DNA from: Zingiber officinale
Lineage: Eukaryota > Streptophyta > Magnoliopsida > Zingiberales > Zingiberaceae
Length of the DNA stretch: 64,000 nt
Assembly (NCBI RefSeq): GCF_018446385.1
Contig: NC_056000.1
Span: forward strand, 78,254,688 to 78,318,687
Direction of reading: 5' to 3'
The notes below the pieces were generated by a model. It was given only the letters and a program-made list of their open reading frames with translations, ran no database searches and was not told where the DNA came from. How positions within the stretch are numbered: the stretch's first letter is position 1; every line of letters starts with the position of its first letter. Shown here one piece after another: positions 33,711 to 43,618 of this stretch. Made by a program: the position numbers and the translations under genes.

Positions 33711-36700
33711 ATGCTGCAGAGGGCGGCGAGCAACGCGTACTCGTGGTGGTGGGCGAGCCACATCCGGACGAAGCAGTCGAAATGGCTCGACAGCAACCTC
33801 CAGGGCAAGTTTTTGATCCTTGCTCCATCTGTTTATTTGTTTTTTTTAATCTCTCTTTTTTCTTTATCGATCATCTCTTTTGGGAAAGTCGAGATTGTGT
33901 GCTATTATGCCCCTTTTTCTACTGAATCTGATAAATCATGGATGCGCTCGAAAAACATTCGATAGGGTTTCAAATTTCAGTTTCCTTGGCATACAGATGT
34001 CCATAATCAAACATTTTTTGTTGTGAGCAATCTGTTTTCGTGTGCTTCATTTCCTTACAAATAGGATCAATGCAGAAATGGATGACATTGTGCAAAAAAT
34101 GCTCAAGCTCTCCATAATCAAACATTTTTGTTGTGAGAAATCTGTTTTCGTGTGCTTCATTTCCTTACAAATAGGATCAATGCAGAAATGGAGGACATTG
34201 TGCAAAAAATGCTCAAGCTCATTGAAGCAGATGCTGATTCTTTTGCTAAGAGGGCGGAATTGTACTTCAAAAGGAGACCGGAGTTGATAGGTTTTACAGA
34301 AGATGCGTACAGGGCATACAGAGATTTGGCTGAAAGATATGACCACGTATCAGGAGAGTTGCACAAGGCCAACCACACCATAGCAACTGCTTGTCCTGAT
34401 CAAGTCCAGTATGCCATGCTCGAGGAGGAGGACGATAATCTTCCAAAAGCAATTATCCCTATTGATCCGAGTAAAATTAACAAACCTCTAGTGGAAGGAT
34501 TGATGAAAAAAAGGAGAGAAAGTGAATCATCCATAAAGAAGCAGCTGAAAAAGATTAGTGTGCCTCAGATGAGTGAAGAAGAGGCCCAAGAAGAGATAAG
34601 TAAGCTTCAGAAAGAAATATTGGTTCTGCATACTGAAAAAGAATTCATCAAGAGTTCATATGAAAGCGGGATAGCCAAGTACTGGGGTATCGAAAAGCAA
34701 GTCATGGATATGCAAGAAAAAGTTTCTCGGCTGCAAGATGAGTTCAGTACCGATGCAGTCATTGAGGACAATGAGGCTCGTTCTTTAATGGCAGCAACAG
34801 CTCTTAGGTCTTGTGAGGATGCCATGGTTAACTTGAAGGAATGGAGAAAGAAATCTCTGGAACAAGTGAAAGTAGAGTCCGAAAGAATTGAGGTTGCTAA
34901 TCAAAAGCTGAAGTCTCTTAAAGGTGAGGAGGTGGAGAATACTGAAGTATCTAGCAAAGCCACACAGATGAGCTTTGCTGCTCAAAAAATAGAGGAAGAT
35001 GCTCTAAACAAAGCAAGGCTCGACTTACAGTACATATGTGAGAACATTAAGATACATTTTGAGATGAGTCCTGAAGGTTCTACGATAGAAATTGCTGATA
35101 AGATTAATGAGCTTGTAAATAAAATTATCACATTGGAAATAACTGTTTCATCGCAGTCTGCACAAATTAATCAGTTAACTTCAGAAAACAATGAACTTGA
35201 TATATCGCTTCAGAGATTGGAAGAGGAGAAATCAACTCTCATCAATGACTCAAATGCGTTGTCTAAAAGACTGAAGGAAACTGAAAAAGAGTTGACCAGA
35301 GTCCGGGCAATTGAGAAATTTGTCCATGACGAAGAAATCAATTTCAGTGAAAACTTTGCAGAAACCTGTTGCAGTCTCAGCAATATCTCAGAGAAGTTGC
35401 AGTCTTTCAAAGCTTTGAAAGATGATTGGACTGCAGATGCACTCATGGAGGAAGAGCCTTCCACATGTAACACTGAACCAGAAGAACTATTTCAAAGTAA
35501 TGAGATAACTGAAATCAATGTTATTAAGGACGATTTGGAGAAAGAAGTTCGTACAACTCAAGAATATGGGCATTGTCAGGAAGATGATTCCCACAGTGAG
35601 GCAGCTTTTAAACTCAAGGATGTTACAGAAAAGATTGATGACCCAAAGGAAATAAATCGAGTAGAGGAGAAAGGGTCATCACAAACTGATTCTAGCATGC
35701 TTCTAATCAACAATTCAGAAAGGCTGCTTGATGGAAAAGATGACACTATTTGCTTTCATCAAAAGATTCCTAGCGGATTAGACGGTAAAGAAGGGATTTT
35801 ACAAGTTGAGTACACAGCACTTTTAAAAAATGATGAAAAGACAAAGAGAAGACTCTCCGAACTTGAGAAGAAACATGCTGAATATTTTCAAGATACACTG
35901 ATTTTGATAGCAGAACTGAAAAACACCATTTCAATGAAAGATGAGGACATACAGATGTTGAGACAAAAATTGGCCTCTCAAAAGACAAGTTGTATTGTTA
36001 CTGTGGACTCTTGGCATGGTCAACAGAAGGTTGAGTTCCCACAGAATTGTAAACCTCAAGGTTCTGAGACACCTGATGGGCTAAATGTACCATCCACTAA
36101 TAGTCAGTCACTTGCTGTGTTTCCAGAAAAAGGCCTGGCAGAGAGCACTTGTGCAGACGAGCAAAATAATATTTCAACTATTGCAGAAAAGTTCAGAAGG
36201 GATATTGACAATCTGATTGAGGGTAATTTAGATTTTTGGCTAAGGTTCAGTACGTCATTCCATCACATGCAGGAGCTGAAATCCAAATATGAAGACCTAC
36301 AAACTGATATCAGTAAGCTCAAGAAAAAGAACACAGTACAGAGTGAGGATAGTCCCACCGCCGATCCAACAAAGAAATCTGAGTCACAACCAATAATCAC
36401 AAGATTGAGAGAATTGAAAACCGAACTCTGTGTATGGTTGGAACAGAGTGAATTATTGAGAGGGGAGTTGCAGAGTAGGATCTCAAGTCTTTTTGAATTG
36501 CAAGTGGAGATATCCAGTGCAAACAATCCAAAAATGGAATCTGTGGATGTTTTGTTCACTCTTTACGAGGCTGCAAAGTTTCAAGGCGAGGTGATGAATA
36601 TGAAACAGGAGAATACTAAGGCAGTTGGTGAACTGCAGTTGGGGCAAGACCATGTAAGGAAGCTTCAAGCTGAAATTGAGGAACAACTGTCTAAATCATG

Positions 36701-36890
36701 TGAAAATTTTGAACCATTTCCTCCAGGCAGCCCTTGCGTTCACTCAGATAGGCCTCCGAGGACTAGAGTACCTTTGAGTGTTTTCCTTTTTGGTGCCAAG
36801 CCTAAAACGCCATCATTCTTTGAGCGCATACAACCAGTGTTTCATAAACAACACATGAAGCTTAGAGCTGGACGTCGGCCAGTTGCTTAA
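33711..36890 (+). CDS. NET2: NETWORKED 2-like actin-binding protein (NAB domain, coiled coils)
   Basis: Exon 1 is 33711-33804 and exon 2 is 34186-36890, giving 932 residues. The protein starts MLQRAASNAYSWWWASHIRT and continues EMEDIVQKMLKLIEADADSF and KRRPELIGFTEDAYRAYRDL. This is the NAB (NET actin-binding, KIP1-like) domain, residues about 10-90. Next come long coiled coils (about 145-640 and 690-880) and the conserved NET2 tail DRPPRTRVPLSVFLFGAKPK ending RLRAGR-like LRAGRRPVA. NET2 proteins in Arabidopsis link actin to the plasma membrane and are mainly pollen-expressed. Joining the exons in frame needs a GC donor (AG|GCAAGT at 33805), a known minor class. The 3' splice site lies in a duplicated 110-bp segment; only the second copy keeps the frame. 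The frame is otherwise intact. Confidence 0.92.
34000..34220 (+). repeat. Tandem duplication across the intron 1 / exon 2 border of NET2-like
   Basis: Two adjacent copies (34000-34110 and 34111-34220) each contain the intron end, the CAG acceptor and the first 35 bases of exon 2. They differ at three places by my count: one T in a T-run, one C/A, and GATGAC versus GAGGAC. The upstream acceptor would lead to a stop at 34285-34287. Confidence 0.9.
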
Positions 36891-38628
36891 GTTGTGTAAA
36901 CTGTTATAGATAACCAAAGTGTTTGGTATGTATCTTCTACTCAACCAACTTTTTATGGAATTGTCTTGGACAGGTCCAAACAGTTTCCACAACCAGAAGA
37001 GTAACTCATCTCTTGTTGGCAAATAATATTACTATGGTTATGATGTGACAAAGCTCTTCAAACATATATTTTCCTGTTTGGAGGATACCTTCCGTTTGTC
37101 TTATTCGTTTTCCTCTGCTGGCTCATTAGAGCAGCTTTTGTTAATGGTGTTTCATTGGTGAAAGTTGTTTCTTTCTTTGAAATTGTTGCAAGTTTGAGTT
37201 ATGGTAATACATGTAAATTAGGTGAAACCAATTATTTGCAAAGAAAATAAAACCGTGTCTGTATTTTTCTCCACTTGTACATGGAAAAGCAGTCAGAAAT
37301 TGTATGTCGTTATCAGCATTAATCTTCTAGTAGTTTATTTCATAGTGCAATTGGAACTGATGCTGATTAGTCTTTAATCTACTTTAATTATTCCGGAAGG
37401 AAATTTCACCAACGCAAAAACTAGATCTTTTGCAACTCCACTTCCATGGTTCTTGATTCTTTTCACTGAACCAAACGCCAAATTTTGGTCCGAACAATGA
37501 GACGGCTTCTTCTAGTGCATCTCTTGTATCGAAAGATACAATGCTTATAAAATGTTGTCTTTTTAGTTCATATATCAATGCTAGTTATGCTATTCTTGCG
37601 TGATTAGGAAGCCAAAGGCAAATGAGTTTTTGGAATAATGTACAATTTGCATGCCAAAATTGGAATCTTCAAGTGTTATCCAAAGAACCCATGGCTGATG
37701 GTTCCCTCTTGGTACTAATAAGTGAGGGACTACACGTTCCTTGGCAACTCCCAAATTTTCTAGCTCCGGTGAGTGTCACTACTGCTCCTTGATTCCTCTT
37801 CCTGTTTTGCTTTCTTGCGATTCATGTTTCTCTCTTGTTTGTTTAATATCTGAACAGTTATTCAAGTAGAAGGGGAGATGGGTAAGGACGAGAAAGTCAG
37901 CATCAGCAAAGGCTTACAAGGCTGGGGCTCCTATTCCTGGAATGGATGGCCTGCTCGATCTTATCATCCAGCAGCAGCTGAAGCTCGTTATGGCGGCCAA
38001 GGATATACCAGCCTCCACCACCATCATACTCTCCTGCTGCTGCTCCACCACACCAAGGTAATGAACAAAACAGAAATCTCATTGCCAGAACTTTCACTAC
38101 GAACTACTAACCTTGTGCAATCAACAAAACATTAGGCTTTGGGGATAACTTTCTTTGGTTGCACCAACAGAACGATTATTTCAATGGGCTGCAACAGATG
38201 AATTTATTTCATGAGACTGTTTCCTTCTTAAACTAAACTAACGAGTATCAATTGGCAAGACATTGCTTATGGAGTTAACCATATAGCTCATGGTTCTCAT
38301 GTTTAGGAAGTGGAACTGATAGTGAGGAGATTGAAAGATGAGAAGATTGATCAGATATTGCACTAGTCCTTTTTGACGTCAGTTATCACGATAGTGATAA
38401 TATATATTATTGGCTTTGGAATATTTAATGACCGAATAATGTACAATGATTATAGTTGGAATATAACGATCATAAGCCAATCGGGTCGGGCGTCTCCTTT
38501 AACGGATCAAGTTATCGGATCCCCATCCCTAAACCCACTTACCACAACTCGGTACTCTGCCTCTCCTTCCTCGAGACAACGCACACAAATCCGTCGCCTC
38601 TCCCTTGCTTATTCTAACCGCCCCATCC
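36891..38628. other. NET2-like 3' flank and intergenic region
   Basis: The 3' UTR of the NET2-like gene should lie in the first few hundred bases. At 37878-38060 a frame starts MGKDEKVSISKGL and a neighbouring frame reads QPPPPSYSPAAAPP, reminiscent of small glycine/proline-rich XYPPX proteins, but the frames do not agree and no gene can be supported. The rest is AT-rich without recognisable content. Confidence 0.4.
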
Positions 38629-38670
38629 CTCTCTCTCTCTCTCTCTATATCTCTCTCTTTCTCTCTCTCC
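38629..38670 (+). repeat. CT microsatellite / Y-patch upstream of the NFRKB-like gene
   Basis: This is an almost pure CT tract broken by TATAT. Together with the CT-rich flank up to 38704 it is likely core-promoter sequence, now separated from the coding region by the MITE that follows. Confidence 0.55.
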
Positions 38671-38704
38671 CCCTTCGACTCGTTCTCGCTTTCTCCCTCC
38701 TTAG

Positions 38705-39200
38705 TAGGGGTGTCAAAAATGAACCCGACCCGACGACCCAACCCGAATCGACCCGAAAAAAATCAGGTTCGGGTTGGACATTTTCGGGTTCGGGTCGGGT
38801 TCGGGTTGGAGGGTATTCGGGTTGAAGATTTTCGGGTTGGGTCGGGTCGGGTTCGGGTTGACCCAAATATAGGGTTTAGTGGGGTTTTTTTAGGGTTAAA
38901 TCAAATTTTATTTTGAAAATTAAGATGTTTTATGTATATTAATATCAAGTTAGTATGATAATAATGAAATATTGAGATAAAAGTGAAGAATTATAGGGAA
39001 AATAGCTCCAAAAAGTCATTTTGAATCGAATTTTCGGGTTACACGGGTTGGGTTCGGGTTGGGCGGGTTGGGCGGGTTCGGGTTCGGGTTTAGGAGTTTC
39101 GGGTTGAATTCAGGTTCGGGTCGGGTTCGGGTTGGGTTATAAAAAAAAAAAAAATTAACCCGACCCAACCCGACCCGACCCACCCGAATTGACACCCTTA
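38705..39200. mobile_element. hAT-type MITE with 8-bp TSD in the NFRKB-like leader
   Basis: It is 496 bp with terminal inverted repeats TAGGGGTGTCAA and TTGACACCCTTA, flanked by perfect 8-bp direct repeats CTCCTTAG (38697-38704 and 39201-39208). Both ends are rich in CGGGTT and CCCGAC repeats that can fold back over more than 100 bp, and the middle is AT-rich. It has no coding capacity. End sequence and composition resemble the MITE at 24092, so they are probably related families. Confidence 0.87.
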
Positions 39201-39297
39201 CTCCTTAGGGTTTTCTCTTCCGCCTCCATCTACAAAAATTTCGGCGGCGGCGGCTCGCAATCCGATCCTCGCTCTCGCCTCACCTCCTCTCTTCCTG

Positions 39298-39479
39298 GTA
39301 CGTCCATCCTCTCCTCCCATTCTCCTGCCGCCTTCTCTCTCTCTCTCTATCTCCCCTTTGTTTATTGTTGTTGTCTTAAAGGTTTCGATTTCGTTCTTTT
39401 TCTTGCTTTGTTTGATCGCCTGCGGTTGTACCAGGCGATTTTGCTCTTGCGGATAGGCGAACGATTGTTTCTTTAGCAG
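39298..39479 (+). other. Probable 5' UTR intron of the NFRKB-like gene
   Basis: CTG|GTACGT at 39298 and TTTAGCAG|GGAGG at 39479 bound a 182-bp T-rich segment, 12 bp upstream of the ATG at 39492. Leader introns are common in such plant genes; transcript data would be decisive. Confidence 0.5.
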
Positions 39480-39491
39480 GGAGGTATACGC

Positions 39492-42400
39492 ATGGCGATT
39501 TTGAAGAATGCATCTAGGGTTTTGAGGGCGGCCGATGATTCCTCGCCCCGGAGCGCATCGAGCCAGGACGAGGACGCAGAGCCCTCTGCGGGGATCGGCA
39601 AGGTGGAGTCTTATGTTTCGGAGGCTTCTTATGTGGACTCCGGCATGGAGACGGATGAGTGTGATCAGTTGGAAGTCAGTGAGCCCGGAGCTCAGTTGTG
39701 TCAAGTGGGGAACCAGAACTTTGGCTTCCCGCTTGAGCTCTTCGATCTCCCTGACTTGAGTTCGATTTTATCTTTGGAGACGTGGAATGAGTGCCTCACG
39801 GAGGAGGAGCGGTTCGTGCTGGCGGAGTACCTTCCGGACATGGACCAGGAGACGTTTGCGATTACCCTCAAAGAGCTGTTTTCTGGAAAAAATTTCCAAT
39901 TCGGGAGCCCGCTCAATACTTTTTTCAGTCAGTTGAAAGGTGGGTTATGTGACCCTAAGATCATTGTTTATCGCCACGGCTTGATTTCCATGCAACGGCG
40001 TGAACACTACCATTGCCTGCACAGATATCAGAATTCTATGGTGAGGAGTCTTGTCTACATGAAGGATGCATTTCAAAATTGTGCTGGTTATTCTATTCAA
40101 GAAAGAATTCAGTTTCTGAATATGGTAAAGAGACAGAGGCCTCTTGAGAGGAATGGGGATATTTGGTTTGAGACGAATTCAGGGGAAGGAAATTTGCATC
40201 ATCTCTACTCGAGGCACAGTTCTAAGGTGGCTCGTCGGTTTCCAAAGCCTTCAATTGATATCAAGCTTCGTGAGATTGGCATGGGTGTGGAGCCTGTGAT
40301 ATTTGGTAAAGGGAAAACAAAAGGAGTTTTAAAGGTTACTGCTTCCAAGTTTCCAACACAGGAGAGTTTTGGAACATCAGCTGCACATCCTTCAGCTTTG
40401 AAGTATGGAATGTCCTCAAAATCTAAAGCGAAAATTCCAAAGTTGCCTTTCAGTGGGAAGAATAAATATACAGAATATCATCTGGAATCTCCTTCAAGGA
40501 CTATACATTATACTAGTGAAGATCAAGATGACATGGAGGAAGAGTATATAATTCCACCAAAAGAGTTGAAATCAGGACACAGAAGTATTGCAGCTAGTTG
40601 TCTGTCTAGAACAGGAAAGAATCAGAAACCAGTGAAAAGGCACAGTGCCAACATGTATAGTGATGAAGAAGAGCCTGCAGACTACAGTGGTTTCAGTCAT
40701 TCTCGGAGGAAAAATGGAAATGTACATCATACAGTAACTATTGCTTCTTATGTTGATGAATCACCTGAACATACAGGAGAGGCTAGAAGTTTTGAGAGAG
40801 AATTTTTACCTTCTACCACAGATCAAACTCAAAGTCTTATGCTGAATCGCCCCATCAGGCAAAACAAGGTCCATGAGGACTCAATTTCACTGGATTATCT
40901 CCTGAAGTCGGATGATTTGAACACCAGAATTAATAAATGGAATATCAAGCCTGAGTATGAAATTGAGAAGAAGCACAAAAGGATGGTTGGCAAGGATCAT
41001 TCTTCACAGCAGTCATTTTATGATGCTGATTACAGTGGTGATATGATGGATGAACATATGGATAACATGGATGCAATTTCAAAGTTAAAAGGCAGCAATA
41101 ACAGAACTAATAGATTGGAGAACACCATGAAATTCTCCGATTCTCAGCCGGATGCTAATTTTGAAACATCAGGCCTTCCCCTAAAAGGTTGTAATTCTTC
41201 ATCAAAGAAACCTAAATGGAAGGTTAATGGTCAGTACCCCGATGAGCCAGATGATCCCCGTTATCTAAAGCCCAATGCAAAGCAGCAGAAGGGTAAAAGG
41301 AAAGCAGTTGCTGAAACTGACTCTCTGGCTGCAGTAAATTCAGATCAGGCAATATCTAAAATGGATGCAGAAGATGTAGAACCTAAGCCAAAATTACAGA
41401 AGAAGCCATTCGCCCTTATCACACCAACTATTCATACTGGTTTCTCGTTTTCCATAGTGCATCTACTTTCAGCTGTACGAAAGGCAATGATTAATCAGAC
41501 AGAAGATTCCACATTTAATGATGTTCATCTTCACAACAGAAACTATAGCCCTATGCAAAATATAAAAGAGCTGAACGACATGTGCCAGACAGAAAACAAT
41601 ATGCACCTTGCCCATTCTGTTGAGAATATGGTAAACCAAGCTAGTTTGCCTTCTCTTACTTTTCAAGAGATCGTTGATCGAGTAAGATCAAACCCTGGAG
41701 ATCCATGCATCCTTGAAACACAGGAACCACTTCAAGATTTAGTCCGAGGAGCTTTAAGGGTATTTTCATCTAAGACAGCACCTTTAGGAGCCAAGGGTTG
41801 GAAGCCCCTAGTATGCTATGAGAAGTTAAACAAAAGTTGGTCATGGACAGGCCCTATTTCTTCTGGTTTACCTGACGATGAAAATGCAGAAGAGGAGACT
41901 TCTTCAGAAGCATGGGGAATTCCTCACAAGATGCTTGTAAAGCTTGTTGATGCTTTTGCTAATTGGCTCAAGAGTGGCCAGGAGACCTTGCAGCAGATTG
42001 GGAGCCTCCCTCCACCTCCTACTTCTTTGCTTTCAAACTTGGATGAGAAGGAGAGGTTTAAAGATCTGAGAGCCCAAAAGAGTCTAAACACTATTGGTTC
42101 AAGTTCAAATGAGGTAAGAGCATACTTCCGCAGAGAGGAATTTTTAAGGTACTCAGTTCCAGATAGGGCCTTTTCCTACACTGCTGCTGATGGAAGAAAA
42201 TCAATTGTTGCTCCATTGAAGAGAGGAGGCGGAAAGCCAACATCAAAGGCACGGGATCATTTCATGCTTAAACCTGATCGGCCACCTCACGTTACTATTC
42301 TTTGTCTTGTTCGAGATGCAGCTGCCAGGTTGCCTGGTAGTATTGGAACTAGGGCGGATGTTTGTACTCTGCTGAGGGACTCACAATATGTTGTTGAAAA

Positions 42401-42965
42401 TGTTTCTGATACACAGGTGACTCAAGTAGTGAGTGGGGCTCTAGATCGATTGCATTATGAGCTTGATCCTTGTGTACAGTTTGATAGTGAAAGAAAATTG
42501 TGGGTTTATCTGCATAGGGATAGGGAAGAGGAAGATTTTGAGGACGATGGCACCTCATCAACTAAGAAATGGAAAAGGCAGAGGAAAGATACTGCAGATC
42601 CATCAGATACTGGAATTGCTAATGATGTTGACACTGGAACCTTGGCTGTCTGCGGCCCTTCCACTGGCCTGGATCATGATCACAATCTAAATGTTGGCAC
42701 AGCATCGGTTGGATCAGGAGACACAGCTGATCATCTTAATGAAGATATGGATGTAAATGTAGAGAACTTCCATCCTCTCATGGACATAAACACTATTAGT
42801 GAGAGCAATGGTAATTGGAATGCTCTGGGGTTGAATCTATTAAATGAAAACAGATTGGTATGTCAAAAGAACTCCACTGATGAGGATTACAAGGATGAAA
42901 CATTTTGTCAAGAGAGGCCCATTCAACTCAATTACGACCACATTATGAATAAAAAATTGTACTAG
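39492..42965 (+). CDS. NFRKB-like protein (DEUBAD and winged-helix), INO80-associated
   Basis: This is one long coding exon of 1157 residues starting MAILKNASRVLRAADDSSPR. The region at about residues 78-205 (LPDLSSILSLETWNECLTEE, RFVLAEYLPDMDQETF, YQNSMVRSLVYM) matches the DEUBAD domain of plant nuclear factor related to kappa-B-binding proteins. A long polar, basic middle region (KPKWKVNGQ, KQQKGKRKAVAE) looks nuclear and disordered. Residues about 930-1013 (TILCLVRDAAARLPGSIGTR, ADVCTLLRDSQYVVENVSDT, KLWVYLHRDREEED) match the C-terminal winged-helix domain. In animals NFRKB is an INO80 remodelling subunit that restrains the deubiquitinase UCH37; the plant role is inferred. Two in-frame codons precede no alternative start, and the first ATG follows the leader intron. 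The frame is intact. Confidence 0.9.
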   Translation: MAILKNASRVLRAADDSSPRSASSQDEDAEPSAGIGKVESYVSEASYVDSGMETDECDQLEVSEPGAQLCQVGNQNFGFPLELFDLPDLSSILSLETWNECLTEEERFVLAEYLPDMDQETFAITLKELFSGKNFQFGSPLNTFFSQLKGGLCDPKIIVYRHGLISMQRREHYHCLHRYQNSMVRSLVYMKDAFQNCAGYSIQERIQFLNMVKRQRPLERNGDIWFETNSGEGNLHHLYSRHSSKVARRFPKPSIDIKLREIGMGVEPVIFGKGKTKGVLKVTASKFPTQESFGTSAAHPSALKYGMSSKSKAKIPKLPFSGKNKYTEYHLESPSRTIHYTSEDQDDMEEEYIIPPKELKSGHRSIAASCLSRTGKNQKPVKRHSANMYSDEEEPADYSGFSHSRRKNGNVHHTVTIASYVDESPEHTGEARSFEREFLPSTTDQTQSLMLNRPIRQNKVHEDSISLDYLLKSDDLNTRINKWNIKPEYEIEKKHKRMVGKDHSSQQSFYDADYSGDMMDEHMDNMDAISKLKGSNNRTNRLENTMKFSDSQPDANFETSGLPLKGCNSSSKKPKWKVNGQYPDEPDDPRYLKPNAKQQKGKRKAVAETDSLAAVNSDQAISKMDAEDVEPKPKLQKKPFALITPTIHTGFSFSIVHLLSAVRKAMINQTEDSTFNDVHLHNRNYSPMQNIKELNDMCQTENNMHLAHSVENMVNQASLPSLTFQEIVDRVRSNPGDPCILETQEPLQDLVRGALRVFSSKTAPLGAKGWKPLVCYEKLNKSWSWTGPISSGLPDDENAEEETSSEAWGIPHKMLVKLVDAFANWLKSGQETLQQIGSLPPPPTSLLSNLDEKERFKDLRAQKSLNTIGSSSNEVRAYFRREEFLRYSVPDRAFSYTAADGRKSIVAPLKRGGGKPTSKARDHFMLKPDRPPHVTILCLVRDAAARLPGSIGTRADVCTLLRDSQYVVENVSDTQVTQVVSGALDRLHYELDPCVQFDSERKLWVYLHRDREEEDFEDDGTSSTKKWKRQRKDTADPSDTGIANDVDTGTLAVCGPSTGLDHDHNLNVGTASVGSGDTADHLNEDMDVNVENFHPLMDINTISESNGNWNALGLNLLNENRLVCQKNSTDEDYKDETFCQERPIQLNYDHIMNKKLY

Positions 42966-43423
42966 ATTCTAATCTCGGTGTTTGTGTTGCAGAGTCACTC
43001 AGGTAATTCTTGTGATAACATCATCAGATTTTTAAATGTCAATCAATCTTTATCCAGCAGTAAGTAGTAATCCTTTGGTTTTTGTGTACATCAATTATGC
43101 TACTCCAGCTGCATCTTCTTGTTATTGTTCTGTGGCATTTTGACTTGTTCATGCCAAAAGATAATTAACTTCGCTTTTTGCCTTGATTTGACTCTGTAAA
43201 TCCCTTTATTGAAGCAAAGTGAGAATCCCCATTCTTTATGTTATACATGTCAGTTAATTTGGCAGAGTACATGTTTATTGTCTTAAAGTTCATTGACATG
43301 CTTTTGCATTGTTTGCTATAAGTTTAGTTTCTATGGAAAGATAAGCAGTTTATGTCCGTTCATTGTTGGAATCTCCAGTCTTGGATTTTATAGTCTTGTT
43401 GGTATGGCTGTATGGCAGCAGGA
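42966..43423 (+). other. 3' flank of the NFRKB-like gene
   Basis: Shortly after the stop, TTGTGTTGCAG|AGTCACTCAG|GTAATTC looks like a small non-coding exon, so the 3' UTR may be spliced. Nothing else is recognisable. Confidence 0.35.
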
Positions 43424-43604
43424 GAAGAGGGGAGTCTTGGCACAACGGTAAAGTTGCCGTCATGTGACGTAGAGATCACAGATTTGTGTCTCAGAAATAG
43501 CCTCTTATAAAATATGATAAGGTTGCGTACAATAGATCGTACCCTTCTCCAGGACCCTGCATTAGTGGGAGCTTCGTGCACCATGCTGTTTTTTTTTTTT
43601 TTGG
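43424..43604 (+). mobile_element. SINE (Au-like) with 14-bp TSD
   Basis: It is about 180 bp, beginning near GGAGTCTTGGCACAACGGTA, a tRNA-like A box, then GATCACAGATTTGTGTCTC in the B-box position, then TTGCGTACAATAGATCGTAC and GGGAGCTTCGTGCACCATGCTG, ending in a T tract. These landmarks are those of the plant Au SINE family, which ends in oligo-T. Flanking direct repeats gtatggcagcagga (43410-43423) and gtatggcggcagga (43605-43618) differ at one base. The B box has lost its usual GGTTCGA core, so Pol III activity is doubtful. Confidence 0.88.
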
Positions 43605-43618
43605 GTATGGCGGCAGGA

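Noticed and set aside
33377-33816. Open frames before the NET2-like ATG
   Set aside because: They are the leader of the NET2-like gene read in other frames; the conserved NAB start at 33711 fixes the real frame.
37878-38135. Small open frame MGKDEKVSISKGLQGWGSYS with a Pro-rich alternative frame, possibly a glycine/proline-rich XYPPX protein
   Set aside because: The recognisable Pro-rich part is in a different frame from the start, no downstream exons fit, and composition alone can explain it.
38760-39180. CGGGTT-rich sequence resembling a telomere-like repeat
   Set aside because: It is not the plant TTTAGGG repeat; the TIRs and 8-bp TSD show it is the ends of a MITE.
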